The notes under the pieces: model-generated
The model's input: the letters and a program-made list of their open reading frames with translations, nothing else
Database searches by the model: none
Told to the model about the DNA's origin: nothing
Position numbers and translations under genes: made by a program
Shown: positions 42,944 to 57,244 of the stretch, one piece after another
Position numbering within the stretch: the stretch's first letter is position 1
Layout: each line of letters opens with the position of its first letter
From: Allium sativum
Lineage: Eukaryota; Streptophyta; Magnoliopsida; Asparagales; Amaryllidaceae
Assembly (NCBI GenBank): GCA_030737875.1
Contig: CM060926.1
Coordinates: 315,182,922 to 315,246,921, forward strand
Direction of reading: 5' to 3'
Length of the DNA stretch: 64,000 bases

Positions 42944-45900
42944 TATAACGACCCAGAATTTTAACCGTTGAATTCTGAATATTTAATTTTGTTTTAAATA
43001 TTTTATTTGAATTTTAAATAGAAATTAATAATGGGATTTATTTAATAATATGATATTTAAATGTAAAATTTATAATTTAATTTAAAACGAGCTCGTTACA
43101 TCGTGTTTAAAATAATCATTGAAACCCAATCGTCAGTCACGACATTTTAGCTAATGTCTGAAACCGCGGTATATTGTAAAATAAGGGTCATTTACAAAAA
43201 ATTGAAATCACACATCAGTTTCGAAGCATAGGGTTTGAAACAGCATATGCTTATCACAATTCCAAATCAAATATTTGGGTTAGTAAACTTTAAAAGACAC
43301 TGGTACTTTCGTACTCTCCTCATAACTCAAACCAGCATACCAAAAACAACCTTACACTATAAGTTTCAACTGTGATCCTATGCACTCCAAGAAAATTCGA
43401 TTCTGTAACCTGCAAGCTATCAGATAGCATGTGCCCCAAACTATTACACTGTACATACCGTGCGCTCCAAGCTAAGTACCCGTGCCTGCCAAGGTACTTT
43501 TGTTTAAATACTGACATCCTCACACCTTCGTTCTCAAAACAGGAAAATAAAACAAATACGAGTTCTAAAATCTCTAACAAATAAAATAAAAACTTATAAA
43601 TTCTGAAACTGGGTTGATGAACTCGAATGAAGGAGATCTTCGTGTTGGTGTATGAATTGTTGGGTGCGGTCAGCTCCCCTGTAGTTCGAAAATCTCACAG
43701 CGAGATTAGGGTTGCGGGTAGTGATCGTTTGGGGAAAAACTGTTCTAGGCGAATGTCGGGGGAAGGATGGCGCTTCATTTGGTGGTGGTGTGGAATTTTA
43801 TGGAGACCGATGGTCGGAGGGATATCGAGTTGAACGGAATAGGGTATGGTTTGAGGGTTTTCAACCCGTACAGGCATTGCTGGAGGCCTGAGGGGCTGGG
43901 GCTGATTGGAGAAAGCGGGGATTCGATGGAGGTCATGGAAGGATTGGAGGGGAGGGTTCTGGTGACTGGTGGAGGTGGTATGGTGGTCACAAAATTAACG
44001 GTGATGGAGTGATATACTGGAGAAAAAGAGAAAGTGATTAAGAAGGAAAAAAAAAACGTTGTGATGGGTTATGACAGGAATTCCTGGAGCGAACTTCAAC
44101 GGTTTAGATGAATGATGGATTTAATTAAATCACGAAAGAAAATGAAGCTTAGCCACTACTGAACAATTTTAACAAAGGTATTAAGGGATTCATTAAAATC
44201 TTGGTTAACGTATTGTTCTTATAAGATTTGTTATGGTTTATAGCTGCTGATTTTGTGAAACCAGGTTAAGTATAATTATAAGGTTAATACTGGTAAGCAA
44301 GGATTAAAAAAAGGGTTAATATAATTTTAAGATTTCAAACATACCGTTGATTGAAGAAAAAAAGATACTGACATTGGGATAAATGTATTTGCTCGGTTTA
44401 TTCTCATCATAAGTTTCATAAGACCAGATTATAATTTGGTGATAAATTTTATCAACACTCTTTTCATAAATTATAATATTAATACTGGGAATAGTGCATA
44501 AACAATTTGGAACTGTTGAAGATCTCATCCTTATCATAAGTCTAGTATAAGTTGAACCTTCGAAGAAATAATTATATAACGTTAAACTGTGACCAAGGTC
44601 GATAACGTAGGTTGATAACGTGGTAATTAGTTTAAGTTAGTAAGTTTAATTATAAACTTTTAAATCAATCAAATCTTTGTATTGGTTATGACTCGTTCGT
44701 TCGTAAACAGAACGAAACGAAACCAGTTCAATGGAATTGCAGTGACAGAAGCTATGCGTACGAGCTGGAACGGAATGAATTAGAGCTCATTAGAATTTTA
44801 TGTAGTTTCAAACGCGTGTTTGAAACTATATAAAACAAGCAGAACCGTCAATTGCGAACAATGGTGAGTAAATTCACTAAATCTACCTCATGTATATTTT
44901 TATATAAACGAGTTTTAAATTTATTTATAGTAATTTTTATACTGTGCAATGGTTGATTGGTTGAACAGTTGATAAAATTTGTTGAAATGGTTGTTATAAT
45001 TACATCGTTGATCGATTATTTGTTATGACATTTCATATTGATGTGAAATTAATATTATTGATTTTGATTAACATCTGTGGATCCAGGGAAACTGGTTGGA
45101 GGGATCCAACTGGATTCCTCAACATTTATATTATTGTGTTTGCATTGATTATGACATATGCTGTGATACATTGACTGTGATTGATTTTGTTTTGTCACTG
45201 GCCCTAGAAATTTGGTATTTTAAATACCGTAAAAAATTTCGAAGTGGAGAAGGAAATTGAGATTTAAAAATAGAATTTATTTTCAAAATAGAAATTTAAA
45301 TTTCGACTGTAGTCGAAAGAGAAACTTGTTTTAAATAACTAATAAAGCAGTTAAATTTATACATTTTTTTTATAGTTTTGATAAAATATTTATCTTAGGA
45401 TAAATTGGAATATGGGAACTGGTTTTGAAATCGATAGGTGTAATTGGATTTGAATTTATCGATTTTGAAGAAAATTATAATGAGTTTTAAATTGGAAGGA
45501 ATAGAAATAAGATTTTATGAATGATATTACCATTAGAAGATAATAAAGAGAATTTGGATTCATAAGGTATGAAGTCAAAAGAATTGATTGTATAGAAGAA
45601 ATATTATTCACGCTTGAAGTGAACAATGGTTTAAAGCTGATATTTTACAATTAGAAATTTAAATGAGAAAGGGGAAATGAAAACAATGGATTTTATCCCA
45701 AAGTTCAGAATATGAAATAAATTGAAATATAAATTAAAATTTGAATTCATATGGAAAAGTAAAAATCAGTTTTGAAACCAATATTTGGAATTGAGATTTG
45801 ATCTTAGCAAATTATAAACAAGATTTTAAATGATTGGAATAACATGAGATTTGTATGAAAAATTCTGAATATAAGTTATAAATCGAATTTGGGATTAAGA

Positions 45901-48760
45901 CATTAATTATAAGTGCGAAATCAAATTGATTTCATTATAAAAGAAATATGTTCACGATTAAAGTAAATAATGGTTTTAAGAAATATTTTGCAAATGGATT
46001 ATCTAGAAGGGAAATTAGGTTTGAAATATGAATCCAGATTGGAAATTGAATGAAAAGGGAAGTGGGTAATCGTTTTAAAAAGAAAACGATGAGTTCAAAA
46101 TTCGGAATATCAGATAAAGTGTGATAACGTCTTGGTTATAAATGAATTTGGTAATGATTTGCAAAGGTTAAATTCAAAAGTGGAATTGGAATTTGAATTA
46201 ACCTGAAATGGTAAATAAATTTTGAAGTTCGGAACATAATCGATTATAGATTATTCGAGAGAGAGTTATTTATTGGAATTCGATTAGATCGAGTGTAGGG
46301 AAATAGTTATTTTTACTTTTCGTTTGAATCAAAATTAATTATTTAATTATTTATTAAGTAATTTATTTATTGAAATAAATAAGTTCAAGTTATATTTTAT
46401 AAACTAAATATTTCGAAACAACGATTATAACGTTATCATTATAATAAATGTTCTATAAATGTAAACATCGTTTATAATTGCTGCTTTTATGATAAATGTT
46501 TTGTAATTTAAACAGCGATTATAATGCTGCTGTTATCATAAATGTTTTGTAAATCTAAACAATGATTTTAACGCTGTCGTTACAAAGTCTTATAAATCAA
46601 ATATTTGGAAATAACGATTATAACGCTACCGTTATAATCAACATTTTCCGTAAAAGAAGTGGATTCTTAGACTGAATCTGAGAGTCGCGTAAGCAAGGTT
46701 TTGTTTGAAGTTGTGAGCTTTGACTATTTCAAAGTTGAGAATGTTGTTCAACTAAGGTCTAAGAGGTAATTATACCCTAACTTGATTGACTTCATGATTG
46801 ATGGAGGAAAGGTTAAGGTTCGATTGTGAAGATTGATTAACATTATGGTTAGTTAATAAATGATAAATGGTATGAGTTATAACAACGATGATTTTATAAC
46901 ATCGTGTTAATTTAAAGGATTTTGAAATGTTTCCCCAAATAAAATGAGAGATGTTTTCTACGCATAGAAAATGAAATGAATTGGTCAACGAGAAATTAAG
47001 AAAATGCAAGACGGAAATATTTTCGGGTATTAAGAAAGTATATTTTCTGAATGTAGAAAATAAGGAACCGTGAATATATAAAATAATTTTCTAACTGCAA
47101 TAAGAGATATTTTCTCGAATAAAGAAATACGGATATTGGAAATGTTTTACAAGAATCGAGAGAGAAAATCGAGATTTGAAAAGATAGGAAAGATAGAAAT
47201 TTGGAATTGATAACAAAATAAGGAATTTATGTAAATAAGGGTCAGTATTGCTTGATGGTTGATCAGTAGAATTTCCTATTGGAGATAGGGTCGTTGGTTG
47301 AATGGATGTTCCTTTGATAGTTAAACCACCGACTATTAAAGTTTTGATTTATTATATACCTCCGTTGTCAATACGGAAAGACCGGGATTAGATTTAATAT
47401 CTGAAAACCACTCTGTATTGGCATATGAAGACAGAGTAAAGTGCAAGGGCTGTTCTGTTAATCCTAGGTAGAAATTGCCTAAGATGGATTAATGGAACGG
47501 TGCCTTCGGTTTGTCCAAAACCCAGGACAACTTGTAAGGACGAGTGTTTGACAGAGTATTTCCAAAGGGATTTCGTACGTTGATTCCTTCAAACGTACGA
47601 AGTTGGTGGCAAAGAAGGGAAACTTCTTTAGCCTAACAATCTGAGTGTTTTTGTGGGAATCAATTAGTGATTTCCGATGGATCTGACTATGTGGCATTCA
47701 AAGTGAATGATGGCCATACGTTCTGGAAGATAATTCAAACATCAAGCCTCACAACTAGGAATTGACAAAAATCGGGCAGGCAGCATGGCTAGGTGGGTCG
47801 CTCCCATTAGGATGTATAATCACCTATCTAGGGAAATTCCATTTGCTTCTTTAATCTATCGATGTTGCCCTTTCGGGAAACGGTTGCTGATCCCAACCGT
47901 TGGTGATATACATTCGACACACTCAAACGAAATGAGTGGTGGGTCATGTGTGGGCCGGGTTGCAAGACGTTCTTGTTGAACCCCAGTGTATCCCCTCTAG
48001 AGTACACTGATCGGAAGGTGGTTCCATACCTTGTCATGTTGGAAATCCAATCTCCAATAAGCGCCCTGCGGGTTTTGATTTTATATGATATATGGAGCGT
48101 GAGATGCAAGCGTTCCGCTAGATTCTATTTATTTGATGTAGACACTATCATAATATCACTGGATTTTGATATCAAAATATTTTTTGGTTTTCGTAAGGTA
48201 AAAACCATCCGTGTTTATGTGTGGATTGTTCTTACGATTATCATTTCTTTCGAAAGGATTTTGAAAATTAAACCAATGTTTGGAGTTTACTCACACCAGT
48301 CCCATGACTGACCTATAGTTTATTTTGTTTTGTTTTCCCTAAACTCTTGTGTGCCCGAATTTGTATGGGCAGTCAAGTAGTCGGGATTTTTCAGATTCAC
48401 TTGGAAGGGCTGGAAACAGGAGGCTTCACCAGTTAGCTATTAACTATCATATTTTCCGCTGTATACTATGTTGTATCTGGAAACAGGTGTTTATAACTGT
48501 TCCATGAATAAGTGGTGTGCTCTGATAATGGTACGTATGTATAGTTACTGATTTGTATTTCAAAAGTTATGTTATTTAATGTATTTTATTCGTTCCGCTG
48601 TGAGATTTGTATTCTTCGTTTCTTCTATTCTAATATTTCTTTCTTTCTAAGTCTCATCCTCTAACTTCTTTCTACTAATGATTTGTATTTCTGTGCAATT
48701 TGGGTTGGACGTGTGGTGTATTTAGTCAACTCAAATGGTATGGATTTGCGGGTCGTTACA
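42944..48760 (+). repeat. 5' LTR of element B (5.8 kb)
   Basis: Begins TATAACGACCCAG (the 3' copy has TGTAACGACCCGG, so the TG is mutated to TA) and ends GGGTCGTTACA. Contents: GC-richer island (43630-44010), AT-rich middle with few landmarks, repeated 'cgttataatc' type words (46420-46650), the segment 'ggaaagaccgggattaga' shared with C and D near 47375, and the CAGTC/GACTG hairpin (48297-48310). Frames in the island exist on both strands in both LTR copies but show no constraint that I can see. Confidence 0.85.
43630..44010. other. GC-rich island of the B 5' LTR
   Basis: G-rich on the plus strand ('ggtggaggtggtatggtgg'), about 0.69-1.07 kb from the LTR start; repeated at 51308-51690 in the 3' LTR. 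Possible promoter-proximal leader. Overlapping frames on both strands are composition effects. Confidence 0.5.
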
Positions 48761-48762
48761 GT

Positions 48763-48774
48763 TGGTATCAGAGC
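48763..48774 (+). other. Primer-binding site of element B (tRNA-iMet)
   Basis: TGGTATCAGAGC followed by 'cgaag', two bases after the LTR end at 48760. Confidence 0.9.
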
Positions 48775-50583
48775 CGAAGGTTGAGTAGTAACCTTGGCTC
48801 TATGGCGTGGCTCAATAGAGATGGGGTTAGAAATGCTCTAGATTGAGTTTGAGTTTATATATGAGAGTGTGTATTTGTAGATTTGATATAAAATTGTTTT
48901 ATATTTTGTTGGTTGGTTTGTTGAGTAGTTTATGAATTATGGTCGATACAGGATGTACAACTTTATCGGCAGGTGTTTCTAAACTCTCGAACAAAGCAAT
49001 TTGATTGTTTTAAAAGGGGGTAAATGAAATAATTTTGCCCAAAATTATTTTGATATAAAGGGAATAATTTTCGAGATATTATAATATATGGATGTCTTGA
49101 TTGTTTTTACAATCAAATGAAATTGTGGAATCTTGAAATGGTTATATAATTTGCATACGGGTAATGTATACAAATGATATAAACCAAGATTAAGTTCAAA
49201 CCAGAATTGGAATTTAAATTCGGGGTGTTTAGAATTTTTTTGAAATATTATATAACATTACTTTAAAATATTTTCGAATAAGAATGATTTTAAATGGATT
49301 TTGAAAGTGATTAAGCACTGAAATCACTTCAGGGGCGAGAAAATATTTCTGATAATGGGTCGCGACATATTGGTATTCATTTTCAAGTTTTCGAGTGACG
49401 GATTGCTACATAATAGTTCGTTAATGGAAAATTTGTTTGAAAGGATAAGTTATTTTAAAAATTCAAAAGTTTCGTTTTGCAAATGGTTATGGATACATGT
49501 GTATATATATATATATTATTTCAAGGGAGTTTGAAATAAAAGCCAGGAATTTGAATTCTGAATTTTTATTTAACCATTATAAGTTAAATGAATTGAAATG
49601 GTATAAGTAAATCGAATATAATGAAAATGTTACTTAAGTTAAATAGATTGAAATGGTAAAAATGAATCAAATGTATTGGAATCTAACTTTGGTCTAGTTA
49701 CATAAAATTGGATTAGATGGAGATAATCTCGAATGAGACTAAATATGGTAATAAGAGAAATATTTAAGATTTGAGCTATTAAAATAGATTCGACTTATAC
49801 TTAACAAGTTGAATACATATATATTGTATGTCGTTAATTGGAGTTAAGTTATTTTAGAGCCCAGGCAGAATAGTTGGATTGATTTTGGAAATATAAGTCA
49901 AGTTTGAATTATAAAATGGAAGGGAACAAATCAGAAAGTTGATTAGTGAATTGGGAAACCAAGAGTTTATATGTTTGGAAATCAATTGGAATGGATATGT
50001 TGAGAAGGCATCAAATGGAAGCTAATGCAAGAGATAGAATTTGTGTTCGACAAAAAAGTACATGTTTACAATATTACTTGGGTTTGATGTTTTATGAGCC
50101 TATGGGGCAAGCTGCTTGGCTTTTTGATTTTCTTTTGGATTGGAGAAGGCCTAAAAAGGCGAATTCAGGTTGTACCGATTGAGCTGTGCAAAGGAGATGC
50201 TGGCAAAAAAATTCAAAAATTTAAAAAGTTATAAAACTTTTAAGAAATTTTTGATAATTTAAAATTGAGTGCTTAATTGTAATTTAAATAAGAAAACTAT
50301 AATTGGTTAATAAAATTTCAAGTGGAATAATGAAATTGATGATTGGATTTAAAATCAATTGGAATGGGTGTGGATATGCATAAGTGCATATGGATTGAAG
50401 ACGAGAAAGTGATGATGGATTGTCTAAGAATGGTGGACAGATCATTTGGAAAGAATTATGAATGGTCGAGTATTGGTATGAGAATTTGAAGGTCGGGTAA
50501 GAACTGGGTTATGAAGATATGTGATATAAGATTTCAACTAAGTAGGTTATGAGGAGTTAGACTTATAGCATTTTTACTTCTTA

Positions 50584-50621
50584 GCAATTTTGAGGACGAA
50601 ATTATTTTAAGAGGGAAGAAT
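50584..50621 (+). other. 'gaggacgaaa' motif and PPT of element B
   Basis: 'ttttgaggacgaaattattt' followed by 'taagagggaagaat' immediately before the LTR start TGTAACGACC. Same layout as in E and C. Confidence 0.85.
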
Positions 50622-52704
50622 TGTAACGACCCGGATTTTTAACCGTTAAATTCTGAATATTTAATTTTGTTTAAATATTTTATTTGAATTTTAAATAGAA
50701 AATTATAATGGGATATATTTAATAATACGATATTTAAACGTAAAATTTATAATTTAATTTAAAAAGAGCTCGTTACATCATGTTTAAAATAATCATTGAA
50801 ACCCAATCGTCAGTCACGACATTTTAGTTGAAGTCCGAAACCACGGTATATTGTAAAATAAGGGTCATTTAAAAAATTGAATTTACGCATCATTTTTGAA
50901 GCATAGGGTTCAAAACAGCATATGCTTATCACAATTCCAAATCAAATATTTGGGCTAGTTCACTTTAAAAGACACCGTTACTTTCGTACTCTCCTCATAA
51001 CTCAAACCAGCATACCAAAAACAACCTTACACTATAAGTTTCAACAGTGATCCCGTGCACTCCAAGCAAATTCGATTCCGTAACCTGCAAGCTATCAAAT
51101 AGCATGTGCCCCAAACTATTACACTGTACGTACCGTGCGCTCCAAGCTAAGTACCCGTGCCTGCCAAGGTACTTTTGTTTAAATACTGACATCCTCTCAC
51201 CTTCGTTCTCAAAACAGGAAAATAAAACAAATACAAGTTCTAAAATCCCTAACAAATAAAATAAAAACTTATAAATTCTGAAACTGGGTTTGATGAAATC
51301 GAATGAAGGAGATCTTCGTGTTGGTGTATGAGTTGTTGGGTGCGGTCAGCTCCCCTGTAGTTCGAAAATATCACAGCGAGATTAGGGTTGCGAGTAGTGA
51401 TTGTTTGGGGAAAAACTGTTCTAGGTGAATGTCGGGGGAAGGATGGCGCTTCATTTGGTGGTGGTGTGGCATTTTATGGAGACCGATGGTCGGAGGGTTA
51501 TCGAGTTGAACGGAATAGGGTATGGTTTGAGGGTTTTCAACCCGTACAGGCATTGCTGGAGGACTGAGGGGCTGGGGTTGATCGGAGAAAGCGGGGATTC
51601 GATGGAGGTCACGATAGGATCGGAGGGGAGGGTTCCGGTGACTGGTGGAGGTGGTACGGTGGTCACAAAATCAATAGTGATGGAGTGTTATACTGGAGAA
51701 AAAGAGAAAGTGATTAAGAAGGAAAAAAACAAAACGTTGTGATGGGTTATGACAGGAATTCCTGGAGCGAGCTTCAATGGTTTAGATGAATGATGGATTT
51801 AAGTAAATCACGAAAGAAAATGAAGCTTAGCCAGTACAGAACAATTTTAACAAAGGTATTAAGGGATTCATTAAAATCTTGGTTAACGTATTGTTCTTAT
51901 AAGATTTGTTATGGTTTATCGCTGCTGATTTTGTGAAACCAGGTTGAGTATGGTTATAAGGTTAGTACTGGTAAGCAATGGATAAAAAAAGAGTTAATAT
52001 AATTTTAAGATTTCAAACATACCATTGATTGAAGAAAAAAAGGATACCGACATTGGGATAAATGTATTTGCTCGGTTTGTTCTCATCATAAGTTTCATAA
52101 GACCAGATTATAATTTGGCGATAAATTTTATCAACACTCTTTCCGTAAATTATAATATTAATACTGGGAATAGTGCATAAACAATTTGGAACTGTTGAAG
52201 ATCTCATCCTTGTCAGAAGTCTAGTATAAGTTGAACCTTCGAAGAAATAATTATATAACATTAAACTGTGATCAAGGTCGATAACATAGGTCGATAACGT
52301 GGTAATTTGTTTAAGTTAATAAGTTTAATTATAAACTTTTAAATCAATCAAATTTTTGTATTGGTTATGACTCATTCATTCGAAAGCATAACGGTACGAA
52401 ACCAATTCGATGGAATTGTAGTGACAGAAGCTACGTGTACGAGCTGGAACAGAATGAATTAGAGCTCATTGGAATTTTATGTAGTTTTAAACACTTTTTT
52501 GAAACTATATAAAACAAGTAGAACCGTCAAATGCGAACAACGGTGAGTAAATTCACTAACTCTACCTCGTGTATATTTTTATATAAATGAGTTTTAAATT
52601 TATTTATAGTAATTTTTATACTGTGCAATGGTTGATTGGTTGAATAGTTGATAAAATTGGTTGAAATGGTTGATATAATTACATCGTTGATCGATTATTG
52701 GTTA
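50622..52704 (+). repeat. 3' LTR of element B, first 2.08 kb
   Basis: Aligns with 42944-45026 at a constant offset near 7678 with few differences, then is cut by element C after 'gattattggtta'. Includes the second GC-rich island copy at 51308-51690. Confidence 0.9.
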
Positions 52705-55584
52705 TGTAAGAACCCGTTACTTCCCCGTGAAGGAAAGAGCGGATACTTTGAGAACAACACACAAATGAACGCAGACGGAAGAACATTTCATTGCATTTCA
52801 ACAATTCCATCAGATACAAGAATATACAGAGTATAAATGAATAAATTACATTCGATAAATATCAGAGATTACAATAAATTACATAGCAGCGGAAAATAAT
52901 ACAAAGCACAACTGAAGGTGATATACGGATATAGAGCTTTCCGGATATCATTCCAGCTGTAAACCAGGATCCTGTGAATATAAATCTACAAAACCAAAAC
53001 TACTAGCTGCCCGTGTGGAAAATAGGGGCACCCAGAGTTTAGGTTAAAACAATAAACTCCAGGTCAGTCATGTGACTGGTGTGAGAACTAAAACAGTTAT
53101 TCAAAACTTTTAAAAGAGAGTAATTCAAGGGACCACGCCGTATAACACGGAACGGGTTTCCTCCGAAGAATACCAGTGCATATAGATAAACAACGCAATG
53201 CTTTTTCGAAAAATGAAGCTATTATAAGACCCAGGTCCCATCACACAATGCAACGCAAGCCGGAGGATAGGGTTTTACCTTATAACAGCCAAACATGCTT
53301 GGTACGTTTAAAACAAATCATTTGATACTATAATAATTGTATAGTGTCAAAACAATTTCAATCATAAATATAAATCATAGACGGCATAGCATCCCATGCT
53401 ACTATGTCGCCATACTAGGCTCTACAAATAAAGCCGCAATACACGTATTGGAAATTGGATTTCCGTCATGAGTCGAGGCAAGGGGCAAGCTCCTCTCCGC
53501 GTTCGAGACACTCTAGCAAATGTCCCAGGGTTACTCACTCTGGGCAACCCCGGATCTTCAGGGCCGGTCCTCACTTACGTTAGAGGATTAATTATGCCTG
53601 AACACACGTTTCCCGGTCCTTACAGACCTAAAATCGAGGCGCCTCGCATTCCAACAACCACATAGGTGAAAAGTATATAAACGTCAGGGCTGGTAAGTCA
53701 CTGACACCACTAAAGCTAGAAAGAAACGCCGTGCTCTCCCTGCAGTCCTTATCCCGTTTTCAACTCATACCGAGGTGTGAGGCTCGCGAATTCATGTTAT
53801 ACACAAAGCTACGCCACAGAGGCCGTGCTTTGATCATCAACCACAAGACTCTGCTTTTCAACAAAAGCCTTGATCATTGCAACTCAGCGTGCCACACAGG
53901 CAATTCATGCCATGCGATTGATATCTATCGATATATAACCTCTAAGCTCGTACGTCTCAGATAAGGGCGTTAAGCAAGAGAATAAATTCTCCGCCGCCAA
54001 ACAGATATATATTTAATAGAAATCAATCAACACAGAATAAAATCCAATGTCAGACACACAATCCATTTTCAAGTCCGTTCTGGGTCTGAACGAAACCGGA
54101 GGCACTTTCCTCGCATATCCATCCATCTCCAAGTACGTCTGGACGACCACCAACTATTTCCATCCTCTTGGGTGTACTGCCCAATAAGGATCGTCAGTAA
54201 TTATCCAAACGATGTGAAGACTTCCGGTCTTCAACTACCGTCTTCATCTTCGACATATCGTCGAATCGGTTATTCAGAATGGGTATAAACCCGGGCTTTC
54301 CGAACAACCCGCGTATATTAAAAACAAATATTACACAAACACAACATACGCCTCATTCTAGTTCAGAATATTCGTTTATTCATAAAATCACATTTTTAGG
54401 GAAAAGTTCCCATTAATTTTATCCAAGATAAATTCTTTAAAATTTATCCTTTAATCTTCCTTTGGATGTCATATCAAACCAAATTATGGTTTTTCCTAAC
54501 TAGTCGAGATTAGCGAACCACACCGAAGTAATTATTTATTTTATTTCCCAATCCCGACCTATTCATCCCATGAAGCAAAACTGGTAATACTCCATATCTA
54601 ATACTATGGTGTTATCGGTAAAATTAATTACCATTTCACGTTCAAATCTAATTAAAGATTTAACTATCGCTTTGGAGCAAAACCGGCGATACTCCATTCT
54701 CGCTCATTTTTAAATTTGATAATTTAGATTATAGATTCACATTTCAACCTAATTGTAGATTCGTTAAAACTCCTTTTACTGGGTTAAAGAACTAGGTGTT
54801 ATTTAAAACACAGTTCACGGCAAACCCAAATCACATTCTATTTAAAATCGGGTTAAAGAACTAGAACACAGTTCACGATAAACCCATTTCAAATCCAATC
54901 AAATATATTAGAAATTCCGATTATTTAAAACCCCTTTTTAAATCTAATTTATTTATTTAAAAATAATTGGGTTTTAAATTTAGTTCAAAACTAGTTCATT
55001 TCGATAAAAATCCAATTTTATCTTTTCAAATATGGAGTTTTTCACCCCAATTTTTCTCAAATCATTTCTTATGATTTTACACAAATTATTACTATTTTTA
55101 ATAATTTTATCAAGGCCCGTACAGTCGATTTCCAACAATGGCCATCGAACTGCACTTACAGCGACCTTTCTCAAATTTGATTTGGACGTAACTCCAAGTC
55201 CAACCGTTAGATATTGAATTTCTAATATTCTTTAGAAATCTTTTTTCGCTATGAACCCAACGGTTCAGGTTTTAGGAGAATCCGACGGTCGGATCTCCCG
55301 TAATGTCCGTTTGAAATAAATGGTCGAAATTCGCGAACTGCCGCGACGCGGCGCGTTCTATTCAGGCCATTATATTATATATATAATATATATTTCGTCG
55401 ATTTCTATTTAAAACGAATTAAATAAATAGTTTCAAATTCGTTTCAAAAGCAATTTCAACTTCCATTTCAATTCAAATCAAAATTGAATTCTTCTTTATA
55501 AATTCGTTTTAAAATTCATTTCTATTCCATTCAAATTTCAATCCAATTTGAATTCATTTCAATTCGCTTTCAATTCAATTTAAT

Positions 55585-55820
55585 TCATTTCGAAATCGTT
55601 TTCAATTCATTTCATTTCGAAATCGTTTTCAATTCAATTCATTTCGAAATCGTTTTCAATTCAATTCATTTCGAAATCGTTTTCAATTCAATTCATTTCG
55701 AAATCGTTTTCAATTCAATTCAATTCATTTCGAAATCGTTTTCAACTCAATTCATTTCGAAATCGTTTTCAATTCAATTCATTTCAAAATCGTTTTCAAT
55801 TCAATTCATTTCGAAATGAA
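55585..55820. repeat. 27 bp tandem array, left C LTR
   Basis: 'cgaaatcgttttcaattcaa' starts at 55591, 55618, 55645, 55672, 55699, 55731, 55758, with degenerate copies to 55812: about 9 units. The other LTR has about 12. Confidence 0.92.
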
Positions 55821-55955
55821 TAAAATTGATATAAATATCATTCACGTCAAAATGGCGTTAATCTAATCAACACGGCTTCATATATTTCTATTTTGAAATA
55901 TTCTATTTCAAATATTTCTATTTCAAATAATCTATTTCAAATATTTCTTGTTATC

Positions 55956-56396
55956 AAAATATTTCGTTCAACACATGAGTACAGTCAACACATGAACCTT
56001 TATATTATATTGATAAAGATGTAAATTTTATTATTAAAATATTTCGTTCAACACATGACTAATCTCAACGGATGAGTACAGTCAACACATGAACCTTTAT
56101 ATTATATTGATAAAGATGTAAATTTTATTATTAAAATATTTCGTTCAACACATGACTAATCTCAACGGATGAGTACAGTCAACACATGAACCTTTATATT
56201 ATATTGATAAAGATGTAAATTTTATTATTAAAATATTTCGTTCAACACATGACTAATCTCAACGGATGAGTACAGTCAACACATGAACCTTTATATTATA
56301 TTGATAAAGATGTAAATTTTATTATTAAGATATTTCGTTCAACACATGACTAATCTCAACGGATGAGTACAGTCAACACATGAACCTTTATATTTT
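55956..56396. repeat. 97 bp tandem array, left C LTR
   Basis: 'cgttcaacacatg' occurs at 55965, 56045, 56142, 56239 and 56336. The last three steps are exactly 97 bp; the first unit lacks 17 bp. The right LTR enters the same array at about 63967 as the window ends, and there the first unit is not deleted. Confidence 0.92.
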
Positions 56397-57244
56397 AATA
56401 TTCTTTATTTTCTAAATTGGAATGAGGCCCAATCAATTACCATATAGCGTTAACTATATGGATTTTCATACATCACACGTATATAATAGCATTGAAAGAT
56501 AATCAACCATCAACCAAAGTGCACTACACTGTATAAGCATCAAATATAGATATCTAACGCTTATAACAGCATGTCAATCAATCGATCGACATATTTAATC
56601 AATCGGGATGAGTGAACTTCAAATTTCATCCCAACACCCGTGTGGGGTTTCAAACAATCAAACACAGATTTTAGTTGTGCAGTTGGGCGATGTGTAAAAT
56701 CTATCGACCCACTCAATGTCATTCAAATAGGTGTACATAAACAAACCGTCCGGTTTGTAAATGAATATTTATTTATTCACATTCACGTTAAAAATTATAT
56801 TTCTAACGATAAAACCTTTTATTCCCACATATGAATTTCTATTCAGTTCATTCTTTCAATAAAATGATATTTTTATTTTTCTAACTTATTTTAGAAAATT
56901 TCGGCGGCATAACGGCACGATACTAGAAACGGGACGAGGCCTAGCCTTATCCCCGGTCTAGTGAAGGCCCACGCCACTCACACATCAATTAAAATCACCA
57001 ACTAACCAAATTCAAATCAAATCATCTAACTAATTTTTGCAATCAAACAAACAAGTCCATGTTCTGTGGACAATTGTGTCGGTGCTACTAAGCACCGTCT
57101 GCATCCTAGTATATATATATAACTATAAAAAGAAATTGAAAGGTGAGAAATTCTCACCGATAGCTATCCAATCATCTTGACTCTTCTTTGATAGAAATCT
57201 TCATCGTTATCGCATTCTTGTCATCTTCGTTGCTGTAGCCACTA

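Larger units (their letters stand above)
48761..50621 (+). mobile_element. Interior of element B (1.86 kb, non-coding)
   Basis: Starts gt + TGGTATCAGAGC and ends with 'ttttgaggacgaaattatt' and 'ttaagagggaagaat'. AT-rich throughout with an (AT)n tract near 49502. The best frame (49946-50182, 78 codons) has no family features and is probably chance. The PPT arrangement matches element E. Confidence 0.85.
42944..52704 (+). mobile_element. Element B: giant-LTR non-autonomous retrotransposon (cut by element C)
   Basis: 5' LTR 42944-48760 (5817 bp), interior 48761-50621 (1861 bp), 3' LTR from 50622, interrupted at 52704 by element C. The primer site and PPT are both present, so both boundaries of the interior are fixed. 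The interior has no gag or pol motif. The target-site duplication cannot be tested because the 3' LTR continues beyond element C, outside the window. Confidence 0.85.

Noticed and set aside
43767..44012. Frames conserved in both B LTRs (also 51425-51742) as a small gene
   Set aside because: Conservation is expected because the two LTRs were identical at insertion. Frames are open on both strands and replacement changes are frequent.
49946..50182. 78-codon frame in the B interior as a residual gag
   Set aside because: No zinc knuckle or gag-like motif, and no match to the E gag that I can see.
55585..56396. Regular direct repeats as a CRISPR-like array
   Set aside because: Units are contiguous with no unique spacers, and the DNA is eukaryotic.
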